A stretch of 64,000 nucleotides of DNA from Winogradskyella eckloniae (GCF_013249045.1 NZ_JABRWP010000003.1:62001-126000); one strand, 5' to 3'; shown: positions 43,760 to 53,893, numbered from the stretch's first letter. Made by a program: numbers and translations. The notes: generated by a model not told the origin, from the letters alone.

Positions 43760-45946
43760 ATGTCAACGCTAAGATTTCATGCCGTAAAAGCATCTTTAAA
43801 GCGCAAGCCTAAAAAAAATAAAGCCTATAAAAGACAATCTGAAATCTTTGGTATGCACGTCTTTAATGAAGTTACAATGCGCCAATTTTTAACTGGTGAA
43901 GGATTAAAGAGTGTTACAGAAGCTGTAAAGAAAGGTGCCAAGATAGATCGAAAGATAGCAGACCATATTGCTATAGGTATGAAGGAGTGGGCTATTACTA
44001 AAGGTGTAACGCACTATACGCATTGGTTTCAACCTTTAACGGGTGCAACCGCAGAAAAGCATGATGCTTTTTTTGAAACAATAGGAAATGGAATAGCCAT
44101 TGAAAAATTTGGTGGTGGCCAGTTAGTACAGCAAGAACCTGATGCATCTAGTTTTCCAAATGGTGGCATACGAAATACATTTGAAGCCAGAGGATATACG
44201 GCTTGGGATCCTACTTCACCAGCATTTATTTATGAAGGGACATTATGTATACCTACAGTATTTGTGTCATATACAGGTGAGGCCTTAGATTATAAAACAC
44301 CATTACTAAGAGCATTGCAAGCGGTAGATAGTGCTGCGGTTGCAATTTGTAAGTATTTTGATAAAAATGTAAAAAAAGTAACGGCCTCTTTAGGATGGGA
44401 ACAAGAGTACTTTTTAATAGATAGAGCGTTAGCTACATCAAGACCAGATATATTACTTACCGGAAGAACACTTTTTGGGCATTCTCCTGCAAAGGGTCAG
44501 CAGTTAGATGATCATTATTTTGGTTCTATTCCTACACGAGCGATGTCTTACATGAAAGATCTAGAATACGAATGTATGTTATTAGGTATTCCTGTAAAGA
44601 CCAGACATAATGAAGTTGCGCCAAACCAATTTGAATTGGCGCCAATATATGAAGAGGCGAATTTAGCTGTAGATCATAATTCATTATTAATGGATATTAT
44701 GCAAAAAGTAGCTAAGCGACATGATTTTACGGTATTAATGCATGAAAAACCTTTTGATGGAGTTAATGGGTCTGGCAAACATAATAATTGGAGTCTAAGA
44801 ACCAATACAGGTGTTAATTTATTGTCACCAGGGAAAACTCCTATGAGTAATCTTCAATTTTTAACGTTCTTTATTAATACGATTATTGCCGTACAAACGC
44901 ACGAAGAATTGTTGAGAGCAGCCATTGCATCTGCAAGTAATGACCATCGTTTAGGTGCTAACGAAGCACCTCCAGCTATTATATCGGTATTTATTGGCGA
45001 TCAATTAACCAAAGTATTAAATGAATTAGAAACTGTAACTAAAGGAAAGTTATCGCCAAAAGAAAAAACAGAACTTAAGCTTAATGTTGTTGGGAAAATT
45101 CCTGAAATATTAATGGATAACACAGATAGAAACAGAACGTCTCCTTTTGCGTTTACTGGGAATAAGTTTGAATTTAGAGCTGTTGGCTCAACTGCAAATT
45201 GTGCTAATCCTATGACAGTTTTAAATTCTATTGTTGCCCAACAACTTTTAGATTTTAAAATTGAAGTTGACGTGCTAATTGATTCTAAAGGCATGAAAAA
45301 GGATGATGCTATTTTCAATGTTTTAAGAGAATATATTAAGAAATCAAAAGATATATTGTTTGAAGGTAATGGTTATAGTAAAGACTGGGAGAAAGAAGCA
45401 AAAGCACGTGGTTTAAGTAATAACAAAACCACTCCTGAAGCTTTAAAAGTTAAAAAGTCAAAAGCTACAATCGCATTATTTGACCAATTAGGGGTTTTAA
45501 ATCCGGTAGAATCTCAAGCACGATACGAAATTGAAATTGAAGAATATATCCTTCACATTCAAATAGAAAGTAGAGTAAGTGGCGATATTGCAAGAAACCA
45601 TGTTGTACCAACAGCTGTTAAGTATCAAAATATATTAATTGAAAATGTTACGGGCTTAAAAAACATTTATGGAGAGCGATTTAAGGAATTCGCTAAAGAA
45701 CAATTAGCATTGATAGAACAAATCTCTGAGCACATTGAGGCTATAAATTCATTAGTGACAAAAATGATAGATACCCGAAGAACGATTAATAAATTATCTG
45801 ACTTGGATAAAAAAGCGGATGGTTACTGCAATAAGGTAAAGCCGCTTTATGAGGAAATAAGGAAACATTGTGATAAATTAGAAATAATGATTGACGATGA
45901 ACTATGGCCTTTAACTAAATATAGAGAATTATTGTTTACTAAATAA
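43760..45946 (+). CDS. glnN: Glutamine synthetase type III
   Basis: 728 residues, the long GSIII length. Catalytic signatures include SLGWEQEYFLIDR, RHNEVAPNQFELAPIYEEAN, VNGSGKHNNWSLRTNTG and FEFRAVGSTANCANPM. GSIII works as a dodecamer with a C-terminal helical extension, seen here after about residue 560. Same reaction as GSII. The gene starts 172 bp from the divergent GSII start. Confidence 0.95.
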   Translation: MSTLRFHAVKASLKRKPKKNKAYKRQSEIFGMHVFNEVTMRQFLTGEGLKSVTEAVKKGAKIDRKIADHIAIGMKEWAITKGVTHYTHWFQPLTGATAEKHDAFFETIGNGIAIEKFGGGQLVQQEPDASSFPNGGIRNTFEARGYTAWDPTSPAFIYEGTLCIPTVFVSYTGEALDYKTPLLRALQAVDSAAVAICKYFDKNVKKVTASLGWEQEYFLIDRALATSRPDILLTGRTLFGHSPAKGQQLDDHYFGSIPTRAMSYMKDLEYECMLLGIPVKTRHNEVAPNQFELAPIYEEANLAVDHNSLLMDIMQKVAKRHDFTVLMHEKPFDGVNGSGKHNNWSLRTNTGVNLLSPGKTPMSNLQFLTFFINTIIAVQTHEELLRAAIASASNDHRLGANEAPPAIISVFIGDQLTKVLNELETVTKGKLSPKEKTELKLNVVGKIPEILMDNTDRNRTSPFAFTGNKFEFRAVGSTANCANPMTVLNSIVAQQLLDFKIEVDVLIDSKGMKKDDAIFNVLREYIKKSKDILFEGNGYSKDWEKEAKARGLSNNKTTPEALKVKKSKATIALFDQLGVLNPVESQARYEIEIEEYILHIQIESRVSGDIARNHVVPTAVKYQNILIENVTGLKNIYGERFKEFAKEQLALIEQISEHIEAINSLVTKMIDTRRTINKLSDLDKKADGYCNKVKPLYEEIRKHCDKLEIMIDDELWPLTKYRELLFTK

Positions 45947-46116
45947 GGTCTTAAAACCTTGTTTTTCATGGTTTTGTTAGCGTGTTGTTCGTATATCTAC
46001 GTAGGTGTTTTGTTATTTTTATGTCGTTTGTCGATGACATTAAACTAGTTGTCGAAAAGGTAGCATAAAGTTGTTAAATTATTGATTGGTGTCATTTTAG
46101 ATTAGTGATTATGTCG

Positions 46117-46124
46117 TATTTTTG
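46117..46124 (+). promoter_or_regulatory. -7 box upstream of the small exported peptide gene
   Basis: TATTTTTG fits the Bacteroidetes -7 consensus TAnnTTTG and lies 28 bp before the ATG at 46152. No perfect -33 TTTG at the right spacing. Confidence 0.5.
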
Positions 46125-46151
46125 TAGGGCTATTAATCAATATTTTTTAAA

Positions 46152-46289
46152 ATGAAAAAGTTACTACTTAGTGTAGCGATACTTATTGGAGCAACATTAG
46201 TTCTTTCACAAGATAAATCGGAGGATTTAAATCAAGTGACAAAAGAGGATGTTGTAAGCCTTCAATCGACGCTTCAAGCGGAATCTTAA
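46152..46289 (+). CDS. Small exported peptide precursor (45 residues)
   Basis: ATG 46152, TAA 46287-46289. A Lys-rich start and hydrophobic core (MKKLLLSVAILIGATLVLS) look like a complete Sec signal peptide, leaving an acidic mature peptide of about 26 residues (DKSEDLNQVTKEDVVSLQST...). A -7 box lies 28 bp upstream and a strong terminator about 45 bp downstream, so it looks like its own transcription unit. I do not recognise the family; secreted signal, structural peptide or cell-envelope factor are all possible. Confidence 0.65.
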   Translation: MKKLLLSVAILIGATLVLSQDKSEDLNQVTKEDVVSLQSTLQAES

Positions 46290-46333
46290 ACAGTTTAAGA
46301 TAGGTCTAAGGTATTTATTACCACTAACATAGA

Positions 46334-46368
46334 GGATAAAATCGAGATGCGGTTTTATCCTTTTTTTG
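46334..46368 (+). terminator. Terminator of the small exported peptide gene
   Basis: 11-bp stem GGATAAAATCG / CGGTTTTATCC (one T-G pair) with loop AGATG and a run of seven T. Confidence 0.9.
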
Positions 46369-46473
46369 GTTAGAGAATTTTGAGTTTTTCACTTTTTTTG
46401 ATTAATATTTTTCTATATTGCGACCGCTTCAAAATCTGCAATGGGATAAACTTATTTCTAACAAATAAGGTTT

Positions 46474-47145
46474 ATGCGTTCAAAATACAATACTATATTC
46501 CTAAGTATAGTAATGGCTCTAATTACTAATTCATCTGTTTTTGCGCAACCATCTAAATCTAATGATAGATTTAATGCGCGTAAATATGCTTTTTATGATT
46601 TTAGAGGTGCAAATGCTATTGATTTAGCGGCAGGATCAACCTTTATTGATGGTGACTATACAGAATATGCGTTAGAAAGCTATTTTAGACTTGGTTATAA
46701 ATGTATAATTTCTAGTCATTTAAATGTCAACTTCATATTTAATAAATATAATATTGCGGTTAAAGATGTTTATAACCAAGGTTTTATGTCTTATGACCTT
46801 AATTTAGAACTGCTTTTAACCCCTTACACTAAATGCACACCATACGTTTATGCTGGTGGAGGCTATAATACGGCAAATTCCTTTGAATCTGCATCTACGA
46901 AAGCACAAGCAGGTTTGGGTATTGAGTATATCGTAACTTCAAATATAGGTCTAAAATTATTTGGTGAATATAATTATACCTTTACAGATGCATTAGATGG
47001 TTTGGTAGAAGGCACAACAGATGATATGCTTTTAAGGGTTGGTTTAGGACTACATATTTATTTTGGAGGCAATAAGAAAAAAGAAATGTATCAAAGAAAA
47101 TTAAAAACAGTTATTAATTCCAACCTAATCATTCCTTATAATTAA
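46474..47145 (+). CDS. Outer-membrane beta-barrel protein
   Basis: 223 residues. Signal peptide ending SSVFAQ, then alternating hydrophobic and aromatic strands (LESYFRLGYKC, YVYAGGGYNTA, AQAGLGIEYIV, LKLFGEYNYTF, LLRVGLGLHIYFGG) typical of an eight-strand OmpW/OmpA-like barrel. The C-terminal 30 residues are basic and follow the last strand. It is probably an outer-membrane structural protein or small porin. Unclear partners; purM follows 44 bp later. Confidence 0.75.
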   Translation: MRSKYNTIFLSIVMALITNSSVFAQPSKSNDRFNARKYAFYDFRGANAIDLAAGSTFIDGDYTEYALESYFRLGYKCIISSHLNVNFIFNKYNIAVKDVYNQGFMSYDLNLELLLTPYTKCTPYVYAGGGYNTANSFESASTKAQAGLGIEYIVTSNIGLKLFGEYNYTFTDALDGLVEGTTDDMLLRVGLGLHIYFGGNKKKEMYQRKLKTVINSNLIIPYN

Positions 47146-47189
47146 ACGCAATTCTTACTTTTGCAGTACCAATACAAATAAATGGTATC

Positions 47190-48368
47190 ATGAGTAATTC
47201 GGTAAGTAAAAGATATGCGCAAAGAGGAGTTTCTGCTTCTAAAGAAGATGTTCACAATGCTATAAAGCATATAGATAAAGGTCTATTTCCTAAGGCCTTT
47301 TGTAAAATTGTTCCAGATTATTTAACTAACGACGATGATTTTTGTTTAATAATGCATGCGGATGGTGCAGGTACAAAATCATCACTAGCTTATATGTATT
47401 GGAAAGAAACAGGCGATATTTCTGTGTGGAAAGGTATTGCTCAAGATGCGTTAATTATGAATATTGATGACCTGCTTTGTGTTGGTGCTACTGATCATAT
47501 TATGTTATCGTCAACAATAGGAAGGAATAAAAATTTAATTCCAGGTGAAGTTATTTCTGCGATTATAAATGGGACTGAAGAATTAATACAAGATTTAAAA
47601 TCGTTTGGTGTTACCATTCATTCCACAGGAGGCGAAACAGCAGATGTTGGCGATTTAGTAAGAACCATAATTGTAGACTCTACAGTTACGGCACGTATGG
47701 AACGCCATAAGGTTATTGATAATGCTAATATCGTAGAAGGAGATGTCATTGTTGGTTTAGAATCATTCGGTCAGGCGACCTATGAAACCCAATACAATGG
47801 AGGCATGGGAAGTAATGGCTTAACCTCTGCGAGACATGATGTGTTTTCGAAATATTTAGCCGAAAAATACCCAGAAAGTTACGATGCTGCAGTACCAGAA
47901 GATTTGGTATACTCTGGCCAAACAAAACTGACAGATACTGTAGAAGATGCGCCAATCGATGCAGGTAAATTAGTATTGTCACCAACACGCACGTATGCAC
48001 CAATTATTAAAGCCATTTTAGACCAATACAATAGCGAATCCATTCATGGAATGGTACATTGTAGTGGAGGAGCGCAAACTAAAATTCTTCATTTTATTGA
48101 TAACCTTCATATTATAAAAGATAATATGTTTAAGGTTCCGCCGTTATTCAAACTCATACAAGAACAATCTAAAACAGATTGGAAAGAAATGTACCAAGTA
48201 TTTAATTGTGGTCACCGCATGGAATTATATGTAAAGCCAGACGTAGCCAATGCGATAATTGAGATTTCTAAGAGCTTTAATGTGGATGCTAAGATTATTG
48301 GTAGAGTAGAGGCTTCTGATACAAAGAAGTTAACTATAACAAGTGAGTACGGTACATTTACATACTAA
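47190..48368 (+). CDS. purM: Phosphoribosylformylglycinamidine cyclo-ligase (AIR synthase)
   Basis: 392 residues. AIR synthase features: SKRYAQRGVSASKEDV near the start, MHADGAGTKSSLAYMYW, STGGETADVGD and a C-terminal domain with HCSGGAQTKI. It is somewhat longer than E. coli PurM (345 residues), as is usual for the Bacteroidetes form. It makes aminoimidazole ribonucleotide from FGAM and ATP in purine synthesis. Confidence 0.9.
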   Translation: MSNSVSKRYAQRGVSASKEDVHNAIKHIDKGLFPKAFCKIVPDYLTNDDDFCLIMHADGAGTKSSLAYMYWKETGDISVWKGIAQDALIMNIDDLLCVGATDHIMLSSTIGRNKNLIPGEVISAIINGTEELIQDLKSFGVTIHSTGGETADVGDLVRTIIVDSTVTARMERHKVIDNANIVEGDVIVGLESFGQATYETQYNGGMGSNGLTSARHDVFSKYLAEKYPESYDAAVPEDLVYSGQTKLTDTVEDAPIDAGKLVLSPTRTYAPIIKAILDQYNSESIHGMVHCSGGAQTKILHFIDNLHIIKDNMFKVPPLFKLIQEQSKTDWKEMYQVFNCGHRMELYVKPDVANAIIEISKSFNVDAKIIGRVEASDTKKLTITSEYGTFTY

Positions 48369-48388
48369 TTTTTATATTATTTTTAGAC

Positions 48389-49393
48389 ATGAAAAACTAT
48401 TCATGGTTTATTTTTTGCGTATTTGTTTTATGTTTTAGTGTTGGGTTTGCCCAGCCAAACACCTTATTTTTTCAAAAGAAAAAAAACGATCAAGTTGTGT
48501 TGGGTTGGCGAACGCAAAAAGAAATAGGCCTTAACCTCAATCAGGTTTCTTTTACAAACTGGAATTCTGGAGGAACTAATTCTATTTCAGGAATAATCAC
48601 TGGTAAAGCATCTGCTAAATACAAACAAGAAAAATGGTTTTGGAATTCTAACTTTAATATTAATTACGGATTAAATAAACAAGAAGGTAGAGGTCTCAGA
48701 AAAACAGATGATGCTATTGAAGTAATTTCTAATGTTGGTTTAGAAAAAGATCCTAAAAGCAATTGGTTTTATTCTTCAAAATTTAGTTTCAATACACAAT
48801 TGGCAAAAGGGTTTAATTATCCTGATAGAGATGAGCCAATTTCTAAGTTTTTAGCGCCTGGTTATATGTTTTTTGGAGTAGGTATGGAGTATGGTAGATT
48901 TATTGAGCGTCTTTCTTTTTATGGGTCGCCTTTTACTTTAAAAACAACCTTTGTTTTAGATGATGATTTAGCAAATAAAGGGGCATTTGGTGTGGATCCT
49001 GCGATATATGATTTAGACGGAAATATTTTAAAAGAAGGGGAAAAGGTAAAACAAGAGTTGGGTATTTTACTCACTAACCAATACCAGCAAGAGGTTTTTG
49101 AAAATATAAAAATAACGAGCCTGTTAAGACTCTACACAGATTATATTAACAGCTTTGGCAATATAGATTTAGAATGGGAGCTTAATTTTGATATGAAGGT
49201 CAATAAGTTTGTAAAAGCGTCTTTAGGTTCGCATCTTAGATATGATAATGATATTAAAGTTGAAGTTGAAACTAATGAAATGACCAATGAAGAAAATGTT
49301 ATTGTTGGTCCAAAATTGCAATGGAAACAAATTTTAGGTGTAGGTGTGGTTGTAGATTTAGACAACGTTATTAAATCCAACCATAATTCTTAA
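48389..49393 (+). CDS. DUF3078 outer-membrane-type protein
   Basis: 334 residues. Signal peptide ending SVGFAQ, then the DUF3078 pattern: GLNLNQVSFTNWNSGGTNS, WFWNSNFNINYGLNK, WFYSSKFSFNTQLAKGF. Beta-rich, alternating residues suggest an outer-membrane barrel. Function unknown. Starts 20 bp after purM. Confidence 0.85.
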   Translation: MKNYSWFIFCVFVLCFSVGFAQPNTLFFQKKKNDQVVLGWRTQKEIGLNLNQVSFTNWNSGGTNSISGIITGKASAKYKQEKWFWNSNFNINYGLNKQEGRGLRKTDDAIEVISNVGLEKDPKSNWFYSSKFSFNTQLAKGFNYPDRDEPISKFLAPGYMFFGVGMEYGRFIERLSFYGSPFTLKTTFVLDDDLANKGAFGVDPAIYDLDGNILKEGEKVKQELGILLTNQYQQEVFENIKITSLLRLYTDYINSFGNIDLEWELNFDMKVNKFVKASLGSHLRYDNDIKVEVETNEMTNEENVIVGPKLQWKQILGVGVVVDLDNVIKSNHNS

Positions 49394-49464
49394 GATACCA
49401 ATCGCCTTTAACAGACTAATGCAGTCATTATATACCCATATTTAGACCTTCAAACTTAATACTA

Positions 49465-50181
49465 ATGGAATTTTTAAATCAAAAACATTCTAAACTAATT
49501 GGGATTCTCATCCTCATATTTATAAACCTCATTGCGATCCTTTTAGATCATGATTTTTCTAGTAGAATTTTACGATTATTTGATTCCGTTTTGTTTTTAA
49601 CGGTGTTTATCTATTTGACCAATAAGCGACCAAAGTTATTACACCTATTGTTGTTTGTCTTTTTTGTTATTCCAGATATTTGTGCGATAAATTACGACAA
49701 CATTATATCTGCAAACATTTTGTCTAGTGCAAGAATGATTAGGCATATTTTAATGATTATGTATGTGGTTTCGCAATTGAATTTTAAAAAAATCAGTGCA
49801 ACAGTATACGCTTCTATTTTAGTCGTAACGTTGTTAAATATATATTTAACCTATGTGGTTATAGATTTAATAAAAACCAATTTATTTAGCTTAGAGCAGT
49901 ATTTTTTTATGATTATGGAAGGCGTTTTTATGCTTATTATTGGGTTTTTAGCAGCCATTTATAGTATAAGTATAATTACAGAAAAAGCGAATCAGTTTAT
50001 GATTGCCACCTTTGCATTTATTTTTTCTGATATTTTATATGTATTGGCACTCTACGTAGAGATGACATCTTTATATTATTTAGATAGAATCCTTTATATA
50101 GTAGGTTTTGTATTGCTTATTAAAAGCATTACAAATAAAGAGAATGATTTAATAATGTCTAGAAAAAACTTATATAATTAG
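49465..50181 (+). CDS. Polytopic membrane protein, possibly YhhN-like
   Basis: 238 residues with about eight membrane helices filling nearly the whole length. Length and topology resemble YhhN/TMEM86 lysoplasmalogenases, and PDICAIN with FIFSDILYVL might be the two acidic motifs of that family, but the match is loose. It ends 4 bp inside the convergent ABC ATPase gene. Confidence 0.6.
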   Translation: MEFLNQKHSKLIGILILIFINLIAILLDHDFSSRILRLFDSVLFLTVFIYLTNKRPKLLHLLLFVFFVIPDICAINYDNIISANILSSARMIRHILMIMYVVSQLNFKKISATVYASILVVTLLNIYLTYVVIDLIKTNLFSLEQYFFMIMEGVFMLIIGFLAAIYSISIITEKANQFMIATFAFIFSDILYVLALYVEMTSLYYLDRILYIVGFVLLIKSITNKENDLIMSRKNLYN

Positions 50182-50834
50182 GTTGAGGCACTAAGGTAGT
50201 TGTAGTCTTCAAGTTCTGTAAGTTTGTTAATTAATTTAGTAGTGCCATTCTTTAAGAGGTATATGCTGTCTGAGGACGCTATAATATGTTGATACATATG
50301 ATCTGTAATAACAATAGCCTTATGTTTTTTTTCTTCTTCAATAAGTTGTATTACGGTTTCAATATAAAGAGGCGCAAGGTGTGAAAAAGGTTCGTCTAGG
50401 AATACAATTTTGCTCTTGGTTTTTAGTATAATATAAGTTTCAATTAAACGTTTTTCTCCACCAGAAAGTAGTTTAAACTTAGAGTTTTTATGTAGAGCAA
50501 ACGCATTAAAGGTGTTTATGAAAAGTGACCAGTCTAAGTTGTATAATTTAAAAATAAAGGACAATTTAAATCCGTCTGAAATAAAATTATATTGTGGTAA
50601 ATATTTAGCAATTCCCGTACTATATAAAGGTTTTAAAAGTGGTTTGTGGTCTAATCGTATGAGTTTGTATTTCGGTTTTAAATTGCCAAAAGCAATGTTT
50701 AGCAAACTACTTTTTCCGCTGCCATTTAGGCCTAAAAGACCTGTTACTTTGCCGGTTTCAGCTTTAAGATAAATACCGTTTAAAATACGTTTGTTTTTAA
50801 AGTAAAGTTCTACATTATCGAGTTCAAAAATCAT
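50178..50834 (-). CDS. ABC transporter ATP-binding protein
   Basis: 218 residues. Walker A GLNGSGKSS, signature LLSGGEKRLIE, Walker B KIVFLDEPFSH, and VITDHMY as H-loop. A single ATPase domain without a membrane part. A small membrane protein gene lies 62 bp upstream on the same strand and may supply part of a permease. Substrate unknown. Confidence 0.88.
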   Translation of the reverse strand: MIFELDNVELYFKNKRILNGIYLKAETGKVTGLLGLNGSGKSSLLNIAFGNLKPKYKLIRLDHKPLLKPLYSTGIAKYLPQYNFISDGFKLSFIFKLYNLDWSLFINTFNAFALHKNSKFKLLSGGEKRLIETYIILKTKSKIVFLDEPFSHLAPLYIETVIQLIEEEKKHKAIVITDHMYQHIIASSDSIYLLKNGTTKLINKLTELEDYNYLSAST

Positions 50835-50896
50835 TTAATTCGTATATAATTTTTTTAGCTTGGTATAGTGTTGCGCAATATACATTCGTTTTGGGT

Positions 50897-51184
50897 CTAA
50901 GTAAATTCTTTAAAAATACTTAAATAGACAACGGTTAATATACAATCCATTAAAAACATCACCGAAAATAGTTTTAAAGGCGAAATTCCTAAATTTTTGT
51001 AGAACGTCAATTTTCGCTTGTTGTGAGTTTCACTCATGTAATACCAAACAAAAACCATAAGGAATAGTTTTGTAGCAATTACAGGAGCGATTTGCGCATT
51101 AAAAAATGCGATAACAACCGTTACAAATAACGACCAAACCACAAAAGGTTTGTAAAAGGAGAGTATAGCTAGGAAACGATACAT
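50897..51184 (-). CDS. Small membrane protein next to the ABC ATPase gene
   Basis: About 95 residues from ATG 51182-51184 (MYRFLAILSFYKPFVV); an in-frame start at 51196 is also possible. Three membrane segments, with the loop TFYKNLGISPLKLF between the second and third resembling a coupling helix. It lies upstream of the ATPase gene and could be its membrane partner; that is inference from position. Family not recognised. Confidence 0.6.
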   Translation of the reverse strand: MYRFLAILSFYKPFVVWSLFVTVVIAFFNAQIAPVIATKLFLMVFVWYYMSETHNKRKLTFYKNLGISPLKLFSVMFLMDCILTVVYLSIFKEFT

Positions 51185-51303
51185 GTTAATTAACAAACGT
51201 ACTTCTTATGTAATTTATTTTTTAAATGTTGAAAATGTCCTTCTTATGGAAGCAAGAGAATCCATAAAAAAACGTATTTTTGAATTCCAATTTTTTGAAG
51301 AGC

Positions 51304-52380
51304 ATGTTAGAGAAATTACAGATTATAAAACAACGTTTTGATGAGGTAAATGACCTTATTATTCAACCAGATATTATATCAGATCAGCAACGTTATACCA
51401 AGCTGATGAAGGAATACAAGGATCTAAAATTAATAGTAGATAAAGGCGAGATTTATAAAGAAGCTACAGATAATGTTGCCGAAGCCGAAGAAATTATTGC
51501 AGATGGTTCTGATGCCGAAATGGTAGATATGGCAAAAATGCAATTGGAAGAAGCAAAGGAAACGATAGAGAAGCTAGAAGAAGAAATTCGTTTTATGCTA
51601 ATTCCTAAAGATCCAGATGATGCTAAAAATGTTGTGGTTGAAGTACGTGCAGGTACAGGTGGAGACGAAGCCAGTATATTTGCTGGTGATTTGTACAGAA
51701 TGTATTCTAAATACTGTAGTGATAAAGGTTGGCGTGTAGATGTTGTAAGTCAGAGTGATGGAACATCTGGAGGTTTTAAAGAAATTATTTTTGAAGTTTC
51801 TGGTGAAGATGTTTATGGAACTTTAAAATTTGAAGCTGGTGTTCACCGTGTACAACGTGTGCCACAAACCGAAACTCAAGGTCGCGTGCATACAAGTGCA
51901 GCAACGGTTATGGTCTTACCAGAAGCAGAGGAGTTTGATTATGAATTGGATATGACAGAAGTACGTATAGAGCGTACCACATCAACAGGACCTGGTGGGC
52001 AGTCGGTAAATACAACCTATTCTGCTATTAAGTTACATCACGAGCCAACTGGCATGATTGTGAGCTGTCAAGATCAAAAATCGTCTCACAAAAACTTAGA
52101 AAAAGCCTTAAAGGTATTACGATCGCGTTTATACGATTTAGAATTAGCGAAGCAACAAGCCGCAGATTCTGAAAAACGTAAAAGTATGGTGAGTTCTGGA
52201 GATAGATCTGCTAAGATTAGAACGTATAATTATCCACAAGGTCGTGTAACAGATCACAGAATTGGTTTAACGCTTTACGATTTATCTAATATCATTAATG
52301 GTGATATTCAAAAAATAATAGACGAATTAATGTTGGCAGAAAACACAGAGTTGTTAAAAGCTAGTGATGATGTAATATAA
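51304..52380 (+). CDS. prfA: Peptide chain release factor 1
   Basis: The frame opens at 51280 but the family start is ATG 51304 ([15 protein letters not shown]), giving 358 residues. The GGQ motif is present in [16 protein letters not shown], and the tripeptide that reads UAG/UAA is PQT in [12 protein letters not shown] (E. coli has PAT). RF1 releases the peptide at stop codons. A terminator follows, which overlaps the start region of the next gene. Confidence 0.96.
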   Translation: MLEKLQIIKQRFDEVNDLIIQPDIISDQQRYTKLMKEYKDLKLIVDKGEIYKEATDNVAEAEEIIADGSDAEMVDMAKMQLEEAKETIEKLEEEIRFMLIPKDPDDAKNVVVEVRAGTGGDEASIFAGDLYRMYSKYCSDKGWRVDVVSQSDGTSGGFKEIIFEVSGEDVYGTLKFEAGVHRVQRVPQTETQGRVHTSAATVMVLPEAEEFDYELDMTEVRIERTTSTGPGGQSVNTTYSAIKLHHEPTGMIVSCQDQKSSHKNLEKALKVLRSRLYDLELAKQQAADSEKRKSMVSSGDRSAKIRTYNYPQGRVTDHRIGLTLYDLSNIINGDIQKIIDELMLAENTELLKASDDVI

Positions 52381-52384
52381 ACCT

Positions 52385-52408
52385 AAGCCTCTTTTTGAGG
52401 CTTTTTTT
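52385..52408 (+). terminator. Terminator of prfA abutting the signal peptidase start
   Basis: Stem AAGCCTC / GAGGCTT with a 4-nt loop of T and a T-run ending at 52407, immediately before ATG 52409 of the next gene. Confidence 0.8.
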
Positions 52409-53080
52409 ATGGACAAGAAAAAAATCATATTTCTCATAGCAGCATTTATAATCTTCGTGATGTTGTTTAGATGGTCTGGAGTCATTAGGACGTATAGTAT
52501 AAGTTCAACTTCGAGCGAACCAAATTTAAAAGTTGGAACTACAATTTTAGGTTCTAGTTTAATAGCACCAAAACGATTAGACTTTGCCTATTTTAAATAT
52601 TCAGATAGTTTGGATGGTTGGACAATAGTGAAACGATTAATTGCGATTCCGGCAGATACATTAGAATGTAAGAATGGGTATTATTTTGTCAATGGAAAAC
52701 ATATTGATGAAGCGCTTGATTTAAGATTTCTGTATAAGATGTTACCTCAAGATTATGATAGGTATGTAAAAAATAATGTTGTAAATCCAGAGTTAATTTC
52801 GCACTATAGTGCAGATACAGTTAGAGTTTTTTTAGATGATTCGTTTGTGAAAACACTTCCGGTGAAATTAGAAAGATATAATTACTCAGGTAGTAAAAAT
52901 CTATCAAAAGCCATTTTTGTTAACCATCCTGATTGGAATTTTAATAATTTTGGACCCATTATAATCCCAGAAGGAAAGTACTTTTTTTCAGGCGATAATA
53001 GAGATAATTCTTATGATTCTAGGTATAGAGGATTTGTAAATGAAGCGCATATATTAGGTACAGTTTTAATTAATTTTTAA
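52409..53080 (+). CDS. Signal peptidase I (S26 family)
   Basis: 223 residues. One N-terminal membrane anchor (about 5-22), catalytic Ser36 in SSTSSEPNL (in place of the usual SMxPTL), catalytic Lys75 in TIVKRLIAIPAD, and the box SGDNRDNSYDSR near the end. It removes signal peptides of exported proteins. The substitution of Met-Pro-Thr by Ser-Glu-Pro-Asn around the Ser is unusual and may mark a specialised subclass. pyrF starts directly at the next base after its stop. Confidence 0.9.
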   Translation: MDKKKIIFLIAAFIIFVMLFRWSGVIRTYSISSTSSEPNLKVGTTILGSSLIAPKRLDFAYFKYSDSLDGWTIVKRLIAIPADTLECKNGYYFVNGKHIDEALDLRFLYKMLPQDYDRYVKNNVVNPELISHYSADTVRVFLDDSFVKTLPVKLERYNYSGSKNLSKAIFVNHPDWNFNNFGPIIIPEGKYFFSGDNRDNSYDSRYRGFVNEAHILGTVLINF

Positions 53081-53893
53081 ATGACAACACAACAACTCAC
53101 CAACCAAATTAATAAAAAGAAATCCTTTCTTTGTATAGGATTAGACGTTGATTTAAATAAGATTCCGAAACATTTATTGCAAGAAGACGACCCTATTTTT
53201 GCGTTTAATAAAGCTATAATAGATGCAACGCATCATCTTTGTGTTGCCTACAAGCCCAATACAGCGTTTTATGAAGCGTACGGAATAAAAGGTTGGCAAG
53301 CCTTAGAGAAAACAATTAACTATCTCAACGAAAACCATCCTGATATTTACACCATTGCAGATGCTAAACGAGGTGATATTGGGAATACGAGTTCTATGTA
53401 TGCTAAAGCGTTTTTTGATGACTTAGGGTTTGATAGTGTTACGGTTGCGCCTTATATGGGAAAAGATTCGGTAGAACCTTTTTTAGCGTTTAAAGATAAA
53501 CATACTATTCTTTTAGCCTTAACCTCTAACCAAGGTGCTTTTGATTTTCAGACTAAAATGGTAGATGGTGTAGAATTATATAAGGAGGTTCTAGAAACAT
53601 CTAAATCTTGGGAAAATTCTAAAAATTTAATGTACGTTGTTGGTGCAACTAAAGCTGAATTTTTAGGAGAAATAAGAAATATAATTCCAGATAGTTTTTT
53701 ATTAGTACCTGGCGTTGGTGCGCAAGGAGGCGATCTCAAAGCAGTTTGTAAATATGGTTTAAATGATGCTGTTGGTTTGTTAATCAATTCTTCAAGAGGA
53801 ATTATATATGCTTCAAATGATGAAAATTTTGCACAATCAGCGGCAAAAGAAGCAAAAAAAATGCAATCGCAAATGGCAGAGGTGCTACGTTAG
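53081..53893 (+). CDS. pyrF: Orotidine-5'-phosphate decarboxylase, long type
   Basis: 270 residues. Active-site block [10 protein letters not shown] (K96) and LCIGLDVD near the N-terminus; [12 protein letters not shown] and [12 protein letters not shown] are conserved. It belongs to the longer type of PyrF (type 2). It makes UMP from OMP. ATG is the first codon after the signal peptidase stop, so co-transcription is likely. Confidence 0.94.
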   Translation: MTTQQLTNQINKKKSFLCIGLDVDLNKIPKHLLQEDDPIFAFNKAIIDATHHLCVAYKPNTAFYEAYGIKGWQALEKTINYLNENHPDIYTIADAKRGDIGNTSSMYAKAFFDDLGFDSVTVAPYMGKDSVEPFLAFKDKHTILLALTSNQGAFDFQTKMVDGVELYKEVLETSKSWENSKNLMYVVGATKAEFLGEIRNIIPDSFLLVPGVGAQGGDLKAVCKYGLNDAVGLLINSSRGIIYASNDENFAQSAAKEAKKMQSQMAEVLR

